DNA of 64,000 nucleotides from positions 186,001 to 250,000 of the forward strand of contig NZ_FQWT01000001.1 in NCBI RefSeq assembly GCF_900129755.1, read 5' to 3'. This document shows positions 36,199 to 44,849 of the stretch, in pieces (positions within the stretch are counted from its first letter, which is position 1; the number at the start of each line of letters is the position of its first letter). Source of the DNA: Chryseobacterium oranimense. GTDB lineage: Bacteria; Bacteroidota; Bacteroidia; Flavobacteriales; Weeksellaceae. Made by a program: the position numbers and the translations under genes. The notes beneath the pieces were generated by a model. It made no database searches. It saw only the letters and a program-made list of their open reading frames with translations, and was not told the DNA's origin.

Positions 36199-37413
36199 AT
36201 GATTATGTTATTGAAAGAAGCATCTGAAAAAAGAATCAGATTAATAACCATTATGGCCTTTGTGTCGATCCCGCTTTCCGGGTTTGTCACAGATATTTAT
36301 TTGCCTTCCTTCCCATCGATGGCAAAGGAGATGCATGTCTCTGAAAAAGATATCCAGATCACATTAACGTCTTATTTACTCAGCTATGGAATTTCACAGC
36401 TTTTTGTCGGAGGAATTCTGGATAGTATCGGGCGCTACCGTCCAAAGCTTGTTGCCTTGTTCCTTCTGATCATCAGCAGTATTCTGATTACGATGACGGA
36501 CAGTATTCTGCTGATCTGCCTGCTGCGTATTCTCCAGGGAGCCGCAGTTTCTGTACTGGTTGTAGCTACACGGGCTATTTTTGTAGATCTCTATGATTCT
36601 GAAAAAGTAAAACATTATTTGAGCTATTTCACGATCGTCTGGTCGTGTGGTCCTATCCTTGCTCCATTTTTAGGAGGATATCTTGAAAAGCTGTTTAACT
36701 GGCATGCCAACTTTTATTTTCTTGCTTTTTATGCGGGAATGCTGTTCCTTTTTGAATGGTTTTTCAGTGGTGAAAGTCTGCCTGAAAGAAAGAAACTTAA
36801 TCTTTCCGAGAACATCAGTCTTTATAAAATGATGCTGAAAAACAGGATTTTTATGCTGGGGATTTTCATTTTAGGACTTAGTTACTCTATTGTGATGCTT
36901 TTCAATATCACAGGTCCTTTTATCATTGAAAATACGTTTCATTTTACGCCGGTTATTATCGGATACTGTACCCTGATATTAGGATTTTCATGGATGATTG
37001 GCGGTTTTATCGGAAAAAGAAGGCTAAAACTTGATTTTAAGGAAAGGATTTTACAGCCTATTATTTTACAGCTGATCCTGATTACAGGACTGATTGCAAC
37101 CAGCTTTTATGCAGAGAGTCTGTTCATCATGGTTCCTTTTGCCTTTTTTATTCATATCTGTTCGGGAATCCTGTTTACTTCATTTTTTACGACAAGTATG
37201 TTGTATTTCCCTAAAAATGCGGGTACAGCCGGCGGATTGATGGGTGGGCTGGTGTATGTGATCACGTCTATCACAAGTTTTATAATTTCGGTAAGCGGAA
37301 ACGTTACGGAACAGCAAGGCCTCGCCTGGCGCTATCTGGCAATTGCTATTATACTTTTAGGAATTATCCTGGTCATGCACCAGGCTGTTAAAAAAGAACA
37401 GGCAGAGAGTTAG
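36199..37413 (+). CDS. MFS transporter, Bcr/CflA drug-resistance family
   Basis: A 404-residue protein with about 12 membrane helices. The N-terminus P-L-S-G-F-V-T-D-I-Y-L-P-S-F-P and the T-L-T-S-Y-L-L-S-Y-G-I-S-Q-L-F-V-G-G-I-L-D-S-I-G-R-Y-R-P segment (MFS motif A region) match DHA1-type Bcr/CflA exporters. The R-I-L-Q-G-A-A-V-S motif follows. It would pump drugs or small metabolites out across the inner membrane by proton antiport. The AraC gene just upstream probably regulates it. A terminator overlaps its stop codon. Confidence 0.9.
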   Translation: MIMLLKEASEKRIRLITIMAFVSIPLSGFVTDIYLPSFPSMAKEMHVSEKDIQITLTSYLLSYGISQLFVGGILDSIGRYRPKLVALFLLIISSILITMTDSILLICLLRILQGAAVSVLVVATRAIFVDLYDSEKVKHYLSYFTIVWSCGPILAPFLGGYLEKLFNWHANFYFLAFYAGMLFLFEWFFSGESLPERKKLNLSENISLYKMMLKNRIFMLGIFILGLSYSIVMLFNITGPFIIENTFHFTPVIIGYCTLILGFSWMIGGFIGKRRLKLDFKERILQPIILQLILITGLIATSFYAESLFIMVPFAFFIHICSGILFTSFFTTSMLYFPKNAGTAGGLMGGLVYVITSITSFIISVSGNVTEQQGLAWRYLAIAIILLGIILVMHQAVKKEQAES

Positions 37414-37426
37414 TCTCTGCTTTTTT
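37402..37426 (+). terminator. Terminator overlapping the MFS stop codon
   Basis: Stem GCAGAGA/TCTCTGC with loop GTTAG, followed by TTTTTT. The stem begins inside the last codons of the MFS gene. Confidence 0.87.
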
Positions 37427-37438
37427 ATTTATCCATAT

Positions 37439-37755
37439 CTACTCTTCGGCAATCAGGTTACTTTTTAAGATAATATTTTTAATTAAAGCTTCTTCATAGC
37501 TCCAGTAATGACTATTTTTTGACACTGATTTCCGAATGATCACAAATAGCAAAGATATTAGCATCGTTCATTAAGTCAGTCGTATTTTTTATTTCATTAA
37601 AATAAGAATATTCCTGTGATTTTTCAGGAAAGGTAAAAAAATTGAATGGTTTGTTTTTATAGGAAATTTCAATTTATTTATTCATCTTTTTTTAAAATAG
37701 CTTTAGCAAATTCTAAATAAATCCCAATAAAGAGTATTATACATTTAAAAAACAT
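37439..37755 (-). pseudogene. Decayed gene, two frameshifts, family unknown
   Basis: Three minus-strand reading frames join into one protein-like sequence. Piece 1 (37755-37678) starts with ATG, is hydrophobic at first, and reads F-A-K-A-I-L-K-K-D-E before a stop. Piece 2 (37673-37512) reads K-P-F-N-F-F-T-F-P-E-K-S-Q-E-Y-S-Y-F-N-E-I-K and ends E-I-S-V-K-K-stop. Piece 3 (37513-37439) reads S-H-Y-W-S-Y-E-E-A-L-I-K and ends A-E-E-stop. The second shift is one extra base after an A-run. The residue content is typical of a real soluble protein, unlike spurious frames. I do not recognise the family. It fills most of the otherwise empty 480-base gap upstream of the peptide locus. Confidence 0.55.
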
Positions 37756-37815
37756 TTTATTTACAAGACATATTAATTTGTATTATAGATATTTATAAAA
37801 AATTTAATATTAAAT

Positions 37816-37846
37816 TTTGTTTTAAATATTTTTTTTATTTCCTTTG
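37816..37846 (+). promoter_or_regulatory. Putative promoter of the peptide-locus receptor gene
   Basis: TTTG (37816-37819), a 19-base spacer and TTCCTTTG (37839-37846), one mismatch from TAnnTTTG. Start codon 48 bases downstream. Confidence 0.45.
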
Positions 37847-37894
37847 CTAGGGATATAAAAAATCCAAAACTAAAAAAAACTTATAACCAATAAC

Positions 37895-40273
37895 ATGAGC
37901 TTTAAATTTCTTTGGCTTGCATTTTTTTGCTGCTTACCGGAATTTATATTTTCTCAAAACTATTCCATAAGCGGAAGAAGTGTTGAGGAAAATAAAGCGA
38001 TTGCTTATGCTTCATTAGTTCTAAAAAAAGATTCAGTAACAATCTCAGAAATCATATCAGATAGTATCGGGAATTATAAGTTCAGTGACCTTACTTCGGG
38101 ACATTATACTCTTTATGGAAGTTACTTGGGAATTAATATCCAAAAAGAAATTAACCTTACACAAAATCTGATACAAAACATAAACTTTCCTTCCGGAACT
38201 AACCAGATAGAAGAAGTAAGGATGACAGGAAAAAAGGCTTTGATTGAGCGAAAAGTTGACCGCCTGATCTTCAATGTGGAAAATTCCACTGCTGCTGCGG
38301 GAGGTGATGTAATGGATGTTCTTAGGGTCGCTCCACGAGTGAAGGTTCAGAATGACCAGATCTCAATGGTTGGCAAGAGTGGCTTATCCGTTATGGTGGA
38401 TGAAAGAATCATCCAGCTTACCGGTGATGATCTCATCAATTATCTAAAAACCATAAAGTCCGAAAATATAAAAAGTATTGAAATCATTACCCTGCCGCCT
38501 TCCAAATATAATGCGGAAGGAAACAGCGGAATTGTCAATATAAAAACAAAAAAGGCAAAATCCAATTCATGGAACGGAAATATCAGCACTACTTACAAAC
38601 AAGCAACATATGCTACGGGTTCAGGTTCTGCGTCCTATAACATGAAAAAAGATAAAATAACATTAAGCAGCTCGGCTTCATACATATATGGTTCGCTAGG
38701 TCCTACAGAAAGCAATAAAATTTACTACCCGGACCTGATATGGCAGGAAACAAATAACAGAAGAGACCGGACTAATTCTGCTTCATTCAATGTAGGACTG
38801 GATTATGAAATTTCCAAAAAATGGTCTATGGGGTTAGTATTTAACCATGCTAACAACAAGCCTGTTGTATTTGACAATAATATCAGTCAGCTGACTGATA
38901 CAGCAGGCAATAACATAGATTCACTTTTTATAACAAAGGGCAGAAATGAAAGAAAAAGAATTTCCAACCAGTTAAATTATCACGTTGTCTATCTGATAGA
39001 CTCTGTAGGACGAAAGCTTTCTCTGGACTACGACTTTTTCAATTATGTCAATGATTCCTATCGACCGTTTAACACAATAAAAACATTCTCGGGAAATTCG
39101 GTTCCTTTAACTTCTGCCATTAATAAAGGAGAACAGAATATCCGCAACAATTCCATTAATATCGATATGGAGCATCCGCTGGAGTGGATCAAGCTAAATT
39201 ATGGTGCCAGAGCATCTTTTATCACAACTGAAAATGATTTTAAATACTTTAAGGTTAACGATAATACCACAGAGCTAGATATTAATCAAAGTAATCTTTT
39301 CAACTATACAGAAAACACACAATCGTTGTATTTTTCAGGGTATAAAAAGATAGCTGATGAATGGGAAATTAAATTGGGGATGAGAATGGAAAACACTCAA
39401 ACCGAAGGTATTTCCGCAACGTTACAGGAAAGAAACAAAATGAAATTCACTAAATTTTTCCCAACTCTGTATGTTGTATACACCCCTAATAAAGACAATT
39501 CCCTTTCCATTAATTATGGAAGACGGATCCAAAGACCTTCTTATAATTTTCTAAATCCTTTCCGATGGATAACCTCACCATATATGTACTCGGAAGGAAA
39601 TCCTTTTTTACAGCCTTCGTTTACCGATAATATTGAATTGGGATACAGCTATAAAAACAATTATAACACAAATCTGTATTTTACTTATATAGATAAGGGC
39701 TTCGGACAGGTTACATTTTTAGATTCAAGTACAAATATTCAGCGTATATATCCGATTAATTATTTAGTGAACAAAACGATAGGTCTTAACCAGACCTTTT
39801 CTATAAATCCAGTTTCCTGGTTAAGCGCTAATTTAATTGTTGATATTTATTACAGTTATGCAAAATCTGAGATTGAAGCATTACTCCCGTCACTAAAAGG
39901 CTGGAATGGTGAATTTACTTTCAATACAGATATTATTTTTAATAAAAACAAAACTTTTTTTGCAAATATTAATTTTTTATATGTCACAGCAGGAACACTA
40001 GGTCTTGATAAAAATACAGCTTATAATCAACTTGATATTTCACTAAAAATGCTCTTGCTAAACAAAAAGCTTGTTTTGTCTCTACATTTAAATGATATGC
40101 TCAGCTCTAACCGTCCTACATATACAACATATACCAACTCGATTAAAAATTCAATTACCAATTATTACGATGACAGATTTGTAAGGTTCTCAATGTCTTA
40201 CAATTTTGGAAAATCTTTTAGTAATAAGATGAGAAAAGAAAAAAATACTGAAGAATTTAATCGGGTCAGATAA
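37895..40273 (+). CDS. Outer-membrane beta-barrel (TonB-dependent receptor superfamily) protein
   Basis: A 792-residue exported protein. After the signal peptide (to about residue 20, I-F-S-Q) comes a CarboxypepD_reg-like sandwich (about 22-105), then a plug-like domain (about 112-225, with G-G-D-V-M-D-V-L-R-V-A-P and S-I-E-I-I-T-L-P-P-S-K-Y-N-A-E-G-N-S-G-I-V-N-I-K). A long barrel of the OMP_b-brl_3 type runs to the C-terminus (Y-N-F-G-K-S-F near the end). Unlike SusC it has no partner SusD. It lies directly upstream of a double-glycine peptide gene and its export and modification genes, so it may move the mature peptide across the outer membrane or bind it (inference). Confidence 0.88.
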   Translation: MSFKFLWLAFFCCLPEFIFSQNYSISGRSVEENKAIAYASLVLKKDSVTISEIISDSIGNYKFSDLTSGHYTLYGSYLGINIQKEINLTQNLIQNINFPSGTNQIEEVRMTGKKALIERKVDRLIFNVENSTAAAGGDVMDVLRVAPRVKVQNDQISMVGKSGLSVMVDERIIQLTGDDLINYLKTIKSENIKSIEIITLPPSKYNAEGNSGIVNIKTKKAKSNSWNGNISTTYKQATYATGSGSASYNMKKDKITLSSSASYIYGSLGPTESNKIYYPDLIWQETNNRRDRTNSASFNVGLDYEISKKWSMGLVFNHANNKPVVFDNNISQLTDTAGNNIDSLFITKGRNERKRISNQLNYHVVYLIDSVGRKLSLDYDFFNYVNDSYRPFNTIKTFSGNSVPLTSAINKGEQNIRNNSINIDMEHPLEWIKLNYGARASFITTENDFKYFKVNDNTTELDINQSNLFNYTENTQSLYFSGYKKIADEWEIKLGMRMENTQTEGISATLQERNKMKFTKFFPTLYVVYTPNKDNSLSINYGRRIQRPSYNFLNPFRWITSPYMYSEGNPFLQPSFTDNIELGYSYKNNYNTNLYFTYIDKGFGQVTFLDSSTNIQRIYPINYLVNKTIGLNQTFSINPVSWLSANLIVDIYYSYAKSEIEALLPSLKGWNGEFTFNTDIIFNKNKTFFANINFLYVTAGTLGLDKNTAYNQLDISLKMLLLNKKLVLSLHLNDMLSSNRPTYTTYTNSIKNSITNYYDDRFVRFSMSYNFGKSFSNKMRKEKNTEEFNRVR

Positions 40274-40357
40274 AGATATTTCTTGCAAGAAAAGACCCAT
40301 AAGAGCTCCATGTCTATAAACTATAGCTCATAATTTTAAATTTTAAATTTTATAACA

Positions 40358-40510
40358 ATGAAAAACAAATCATTCAACGCAAAGAGTTTTCTAAATGCAA
40401 AAACTTTGTCACCACTAGACGAAAGCAAAATCAGAGGCGGATTATCTGCTGACGGAGTAAAAGTAAGTGTTAAAGAAACTGTTAAAGAAACAGTTACTGA
40501 GACTAACTAA
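40358..40510 (+). CDS. Double-glycine-leader precursor peptide (candidate RiPP)
   Basis: A 50-residue ORF. The leader (1-28) ends with L17-S18-x2-D21-E22-x2-I25-x-G27-G28, close to the LSxxELxxIxGG consensus cut by C39 peptidases. The predicted 22-residue core (29-50) starts L-S-A-D-G-V-K-V-S and then has three tandem units V-K-E-T (38-41), V-K-E-T (42-45) and V-T-E-T (46-49), ending in Asn50. It has no Cys. Directly downstream are a terminator, a JmjC-type oxygenase and a C39 exporter, which gives strong context for a modified, secreted peptide. Lys, Thr, Glu and Val of the repeats are possible modification sites. Confidence 0.85.
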   Translation: MKNKSFNAKSFLNAKTLSPLDESKIRGGLSADGVKVSVKETVKETVTETN

Positions 40511-40526
40511 TCAGCTTTATATTCAG

Positions 40527-40558
40527 GGCAATAGAATCTTGTATTCTATTGCCTTTTT
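40527..40558 (+). terminator. Terminator/attenuator after the precursor gene
   Basis: Perfect 11-bp stem GGCAATAGAAT/ATTCTATTGCC with a five-base loop and TTTTT. It lies 16 bases after the precursor stop and 37 before the oxygenase start. Partial read-through would make the peptide more abundant than its enzymes, a common RiPP arrangement. Confidence 0.9.
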
Positions 40559-40594
40559 ATATTTATACTCAAATCAAAAAAACAAAATAAAACT

Positions 40595-41866
40595 ATGAAC
40601 CTGGATAAACAATGGTGGGAAAATTTCACCCAGACCAATCAAAATTTTAGGAAAACATGTGTTATTAATGATGTTCTTTCTGCAGAAGAGATTGAAAATC
40701 TGACTAATGCAATAAATGAAGCATTGCTTGAAAAGCTGAAATCCGGAGAAAAGGGAGGGTTTCGTTTATATTTCCCTGAGGAAAATGCTGCCAAAGTAAA
40801 CAATAAATATAAGGACAAGATGTTTACGGATCACCCTCAGCCTGGTGAAACATTGCAGGAGTATTTTAAAAGATCCTTTGGTCAGAAATTCGGTATCATA
40901 TTTAATGCAGCAGAAAGATATTCCCCATATATTGCTGAAAAATTAATGATGTTTACCAAACCGCTTATTGATACCATCGGTTTACCAGCTGCCGGAATGC
41001 ATGCTACAGTATTTATTGGAGATTACGGATGGACTCCCCTTGGCATACACCAGGATCACAAAGGAGCCAATGTTATCCATTTTCATCTGGGACCGGGGGA
41101 AAAAACAATGTATACCTGGGAAGAAAATAAGTATAAAGAGCTTACAGGAGGAAAGCAAAATAACCACGACATCACCCCACTTTTAGAAGAAGCAGAGGTA
41201 TATACTTTTGGGACCGGAGATTTATATTATATGCCATGGGATCAGTTCCATATCGGCAAGAATGATGAATATTCGATTGGTATTACTTTCTGGTTCAACA
41301 ACCCAACCAAAGCCACTTATTTTGATAATGTGATGAATACTTTTTATACTCAATATATTGATGATAATAATGAAGAAGTAATTAATCCGCAGAAAGAGTA
41401 TGCTAAAAACCCAACCACATTTGATGATGTTATGACACTTTTTAAGTCTGATGAGATCATGAGCATGTCTGTAAAAGATTTTTTTCAGCGTATCCACTCA
41501 GATTATAAGTACAGTCTTATCAGCAACCATGGCTGGGAAAATACCCCGCAAACCCGTAAGCAACTTGATCAATATGAAATTGATGATTACGATCACCTAA
41601 AATCGAAAACAATAAAAGCTCCTCAGCCATTTAAAATTATTTACGATAATTCAAACGAAGATTCATTTGTATTTTATGTAAGAGGGTACAAAATGGAAAT
41701 CAGAAAAAACAATTTCCTTCCCGAAATCATTGATAAAATAAATTCTTTTGAACACGTAAACACCGAGGATTTGCTTGCCAATATAAATTCCGAATGGCCT
41801 GAAGAGGCAGGACTCTATTTCTTATCCATGATTTACGACAAAAGAGGATTCGATGTAGTACATTAA
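40595..41866 (+). CDS. JmjC/cupin-type 2-oxoglutarate-Fe(II) oxygenase, candidate peptide-modifying enzyme
   Basis: A 423-residue protein. A double-stranded beta-helix core (about 100-240) holds the iron triad: H152-x-D154 in G-I-H-Q-D-H and H219 in W-D-Q-F-H-I-G. The 67-residue spacing is close to that of JmjC ribosomal oxygenases (YcfD, MINA53). The C-terminal 80 residues (from about 340) read as three strands then helices (F-V-F-Y-V-R-G-Y-K-M-E-I, L-P-E-I-I-D-K-I-N, F-L-S-M-I-Y-D-K-R-G-F), a winged-helix pattern shared by ribosomal oxygenases and PqqD-like RiPP recognition elements. Between a precursor peptide and its exporter, it likely hydroxylates or otherwise oxidises the peptide (inference). 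A ribosomal-protein substrate is the alternative. Confidence 0.78.
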   Translation: MNLDKQWWENFTQTNQNFRKTCVINDVLSAEEIENLTNAINEALLEKLKSGEKGGFRLYFPEENAAKVNNKYKDKMFTDHPQPGETLQEYFKRSFGQKFGIIFNAAERYSPYIAEKLMMFTKPLIDTIGLPAAGMHATVFIGDYGWTPLGIHQDHKGANVIHFHLGPGEKTMYTWEENKYKELTGGKQNNHDITPLLEEAEVYTFGTGDLYYMPWDQFHIGKNDEYSIGITFWFNNPTKATYFDNVMNTFYTQYIDDNNEEVINPQKEYAKNPTTFDDVMTLFKSDEIMSMSVKDFFQRIHSDYKYSLISNHGWENTPQTRKQLDQYEIDDYDHLKSKTIKAPQPFKIIYDNSNEDSFVFYVRGYKMEIRKNNFLPEIIDKINSFEHVNTEDLLANINSEWPEEAGLYFLSMIYDKRGFDVVH

Positions 41867-41909
41867 GCAGCATTATACTGTGAAGAGATTTTAACACCCG
41901 ACATTAACT

Positions 41910-44120
41910 ATGCATTTTATTCCACAAAAAGATCAGATGGATTGTGGACCAGCATGTCTTGCCATGATAGCAAGACATTATGGTAAATCTTATTCTTTAA
42001 ACTATTTACGGGATCATTCTTTCATTTCCCGCGAAGGAGTCTCTTTATCGGGTATAAGTGAAGCTGCAAAATCTATTGGTATTGAAGCTGCTTCTTACTC
42101 CATCTCATTGGATGAGCTGAATCAGCATCAGAGTTTCCCCAGTATTATTCACTGGAATCAAAATCACTTTGTAGTACTTTACGCTATCAGAAAATCCCTG
42201 TTTACGGGGAAGAAAATATATAAAATTGCCGACCCCTCCCATGGATTGCTCTCATTATCTGAGGACAGATTCAAAAAATCCTGGATATCAAAAGATAATA
42301 AAGAGGGTATTGCTATGTATCTATCCCCTACAGATAATTTTTTTTCTGCAAAAGTTCATAATGAAAAAGAATTATCCATATCATTTTTATATAAATACCT
42401 CGTTCCTCACCGTAGTAAAATAGCATTATTATTTCTCTTACTGTTTGTTGGCACACTTATAACATTGATATTTCCGATTCTAACACAAAAATTGATCGAC
42501 GACGGGGTTGAGCCAAAAAATCTCAAAATCATTACCTATATTTTACTTGGCCAACTTTCTTTTTTCCTTGGAAATATAATTCTCAGTATCCTGAGAAACT
42601 GGATTCTTTTAGCAGTGGGAACTCAAATTAATATCCAGATTATTTCAGACTTTTTCAAAAAACTGTTGTTGCTTCCGGTTAAATTTTTTGATACGAGAAT
42701 GATGGGAGACTTTAATCAGCGGATTCAGGATCATGAGCGGATTGAACAGTTTTTAACGTCACAAGGTATCACTACTCTATTTTCGATACTTGTCTTCTCT
42801 GTATTTTTCGGAGTGCTCTGGTTTTATGATTTCCGGATTCTTATTGTTTATGTAGCCCTTACCTTTTTATCTGTAATATGGTCTTTAATCTGGATGAAAA
42901 AGCGTAAATCTCTTGATTATTTTCGCTTTCAGCAGCAAAGTCAGAACCAACAGTCCAATTTTGAAATATTAAACGGGGTTACCGAGCTTAAAATAAATCA
43001 ATACGAGACTTTAAAACTCCGCCAATGGGAAGAAATCCAGCACAAATTATATGATATCAATATGCGGATCCTTAAAAATGATCAGATACAGGTAGCAGGA
43101 TTTGACTTTCTAAATCAGTTAAAAAATATTCTGGTCACTTTTCTTGCCGCATCATTTGTTGTGAGCGGAAAAATGACTTTAGGTGGACTTTTGAGCGTTT
43201 CTTACATCATAGGACAGATGAATTCACCGGTCGCTCAGCTGATAGGCTTCTTCCGTTCTTTACAGGAAGCCAAATTAAGCTTATCCCGTCTAAATGAAGT
43301 TCAGAATCATCCTGATGAGGAACAAGCCAATTTAAAGCCATTGGATTTAAATACATTAAATTATAATGGAACTCAAGCAAAAAAGGGAATCCGCCTGAAC
43401 AATATTTCATTTCAGTACGAAGGCCCGAAATCTCCTTTCGTATTAAAAGACATTGATATTTTTATTCCTGAAGGAAAAATCACAGCTATCGTAGGATCCA
43501 GCGGCAGCGGAAAGACAACGCTTATGAAACTGCTTTTAAGATTTTATGATCCTACAGCCGGCGAAATCTTATATAACGATGATAATATACTTTCGCTATC
43601 TCCCAAAAGTATCCGGGAAAACTGCGGAGTAGTGATGCAGGACGGCTATATTTTTTCAGATACTATAAAAAGAAATATTGCAACGGGTGATGAACATATT
43701 GATACGCAGAAGCTTCATAATTCAGCCCGGATTGCGAATATTGAATCTTTTATTCTAAGTAATCCGTTGGAATATGAAACCAAAATCGGGGCCTCAGGAA
43801 ATGGGATATCGGGCGGGCAAAAGCAGCGGATTTTAATTGCAAGAGCGGTATATAAAAATCCTCATTATATTTTTTTTGATGAGGCAACGAGCGCGCTGGA
43901 TGCGGATAATGAAAAAATCATACACAATAATCTTCAGTCCTTTTTCAAGGATAAAACAGTAGTTATTATTGCGCACCGTCTGTCTACGGTAAAAAATGCG
44001 GATCAGATTATTGTTTTAAAAGACGGACAGGTTTCTGAACTCGGACACCATAATTATTTGGTGGAAAAGAAAGGAGAATATTTCAGCCTAGTTAAAAACC
44101 AACTGGAACTGGGAGCATAA
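41910..44120 (+). CDS. C39-peptidase-containing ABC exporter (PCAT type)
   Basis: A 736-residue protein with three parts in order. The N-terminal C39 cysteine peptidase (1 to about 130) has the full triad Cys12 (Q-M-D-C-G-P-A-C), His86 (N-H-F-V-V-L) and Asp108 (I-A-D-P-S-H-G). A six-helix ABC transmembrane domain follows (about 165-445). The nucleotide-binding domain has Walker A G-S-S-G-S-G-K-T-T (about 528-536), signature I-S-G-G-Q-K-Q-R, Walker B I-F-F-D-E-A-T-S-A-L-D and the H-loop I-A-H-R-L-S. It should cut the precursor after its double glycine and export the core. No HlyD-type adaptor or TolC is encoded nearby. Confidence 0.95.
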   Translation: MHFIPQKDQMDCGPACLAMIARHYGKSYSLNYLRDHSFISREGVSLSGISEAAKSIGIEAASYSISLDELNQHQSFPSIIHWNQNHFVVLYAIRKSLFTGKKIYKIADPSHGLLSLSEDRFKKSWISKDNKEGIAMYLSPTDNFFSAKVHNEKELSISFLYKYLVPHRSKIALLFLLLFVGTLITLIFPILTQKLIDDGVEPKNLKIITYILLGQLSFFLGNIILSILRNWILLAVGTQINIQIISDFFKKLLLLPVKFFDTRMMGDFNQRIQDHERIEQFLTSQGITTLFSILVFSVFFGVLWFYDFRILIVYVALTFLSVIWSLIWMKKRKSLDYFRFQQQSQNQQSNFEILNGVTELKINQYETLKLRQWEEIQHKLYDINMRILKNDQIQVAGFDFLNQLKNILVTFLAASFVVSGKMTLGGLLSVSYIIGQMNSPVAQLIGFFRSLQEAKLSLSRLNEVQNHPDEEQANLKPLDLNTLNYNGTQAKKGIRLNNISFQYEGPKSPFVLKDIDIFIPEGKITAIVGSSGSGKTTLMKLLLRFYDPTAGEILYNDDNILSLSPKSIRENCGVVMQDGYIFSDTIKRNIATGDEHIDTQKLHNSARIANIESFILSNPLEYETKIGASGNGISGGQKQRILIARAVYKNPHYIFFDEATSALDADNEKIIHNNLQSFFKDKTVVIIAHRLSTVKNADQIIVLKDGQVSELGHHNYLVEKKGEYFSLVKNQLELGA

Positions 44121-44173
44121 ATGGTATGAAACTTATTTTCCCTCCCCGTTAGTTTATAGTAATAAAAATATTT

Positions 44174-44803
44174 TTACAGATTCTCATAGGTCTGATCAAC
44201 TAAAAATGATACTGCCTTTTTAATTTTTTCACGGCCTTCGGACGTATTCAGATCTATGCCGCAAAAAATACTGCCATTTACGGAAGCATACATATTAAGA
44301 TAATAAAGTCCTGAAACCAGAATAGCCGATATTGCACGAAAATCCCACGAACGCTCTCCAAAATAGGGATCAGCAATCAGTTTAAAAAGGCTTTCCCCAC
44401 TCTCTTCCTGCATATTGGTAAGCTTGGTTAAAGATTTCCGGGATTCGGATAAACGCCACAGTAATAATTTTTGTAGCTCCTTGTTGCTGTGTACGTAATC
44501 ATATTGTTGTAGCAACATTTGTTCTACGGCAAATCTTCCACCGTCTCCTCTGTCAGGTAATACCTGATCGGTAGTCACATTGCTCCAGTAATCCTGTGAA
44601 CGGATATACTCATCCATAAGGCCATCCATTCCGCCAAAATAGGTATAGATCATCTTTTTATCTACCCCGGCAACGGCTGCGATATCATTTACCTTTAATG
44701 CTGCATATCCTTTCGACTTCAGAATTTTTCCAACGGCATCCAAAAACTTTTTTTTGCTGCGTTCCTTATTCCGGATACTGCCTGCTGCTGATTTTCTTTC
44801 CAT
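44174..44803 (-). CDS. TetR-family transcriptional regulator
   Basis: A 209-residue regulator. The N-terminal helix-turn-helix (about 17-62) has K-K-F-L-D-A-V-G-K-I-L, V-N-D-I-A-A-V-A-G-V-D-K-K-M-I-Y-T-Y-F-G. The C-terminal helical ligand-binding domain is generic. It is transcribed away from a short region holding a perfect palindrome (44850-44867) placed over the promoter of the opposite strand. That arrangement suggests autoregulation and control of the plus-strand unit (VOC gene). It is convergent with the C39 exporter, so a role in the peptide locus is possible but not shown. Confidence 0.87.
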   Translation of the reverse strand: MERKSAAGSIRNKERSKKKFLDAVGKILKSKGYAALKVNDIAAVAGVDKKMIYTYFGGMDGLMDEYIRSQDYWSNVTTDQVLPDRGDGGRFAVEQMLLQQYDYVHSNKELQKLLLWRLSESRKSLTKLTNMQEESGESLFKLIADPYFGERSWDFRAISAILVSGLYYLNMYASVNGSIFCGIDLNTSEGREKIKKAVSFLVDQTYENL

Positions 44804-44849
44804 GATTACAGATTCGATTATACAAGTTTAAGAAATTTTTAATTGTTTT

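Noticed and set aside
40995..41230. Reading the oxygenase gene as a regulator or a simple cupin sugar isomerase
   Set aside because: The HxD...H triad with 67-residue spacing and the C-terminal winged-helix-like tail fit a JmjC-type oxygenase better.
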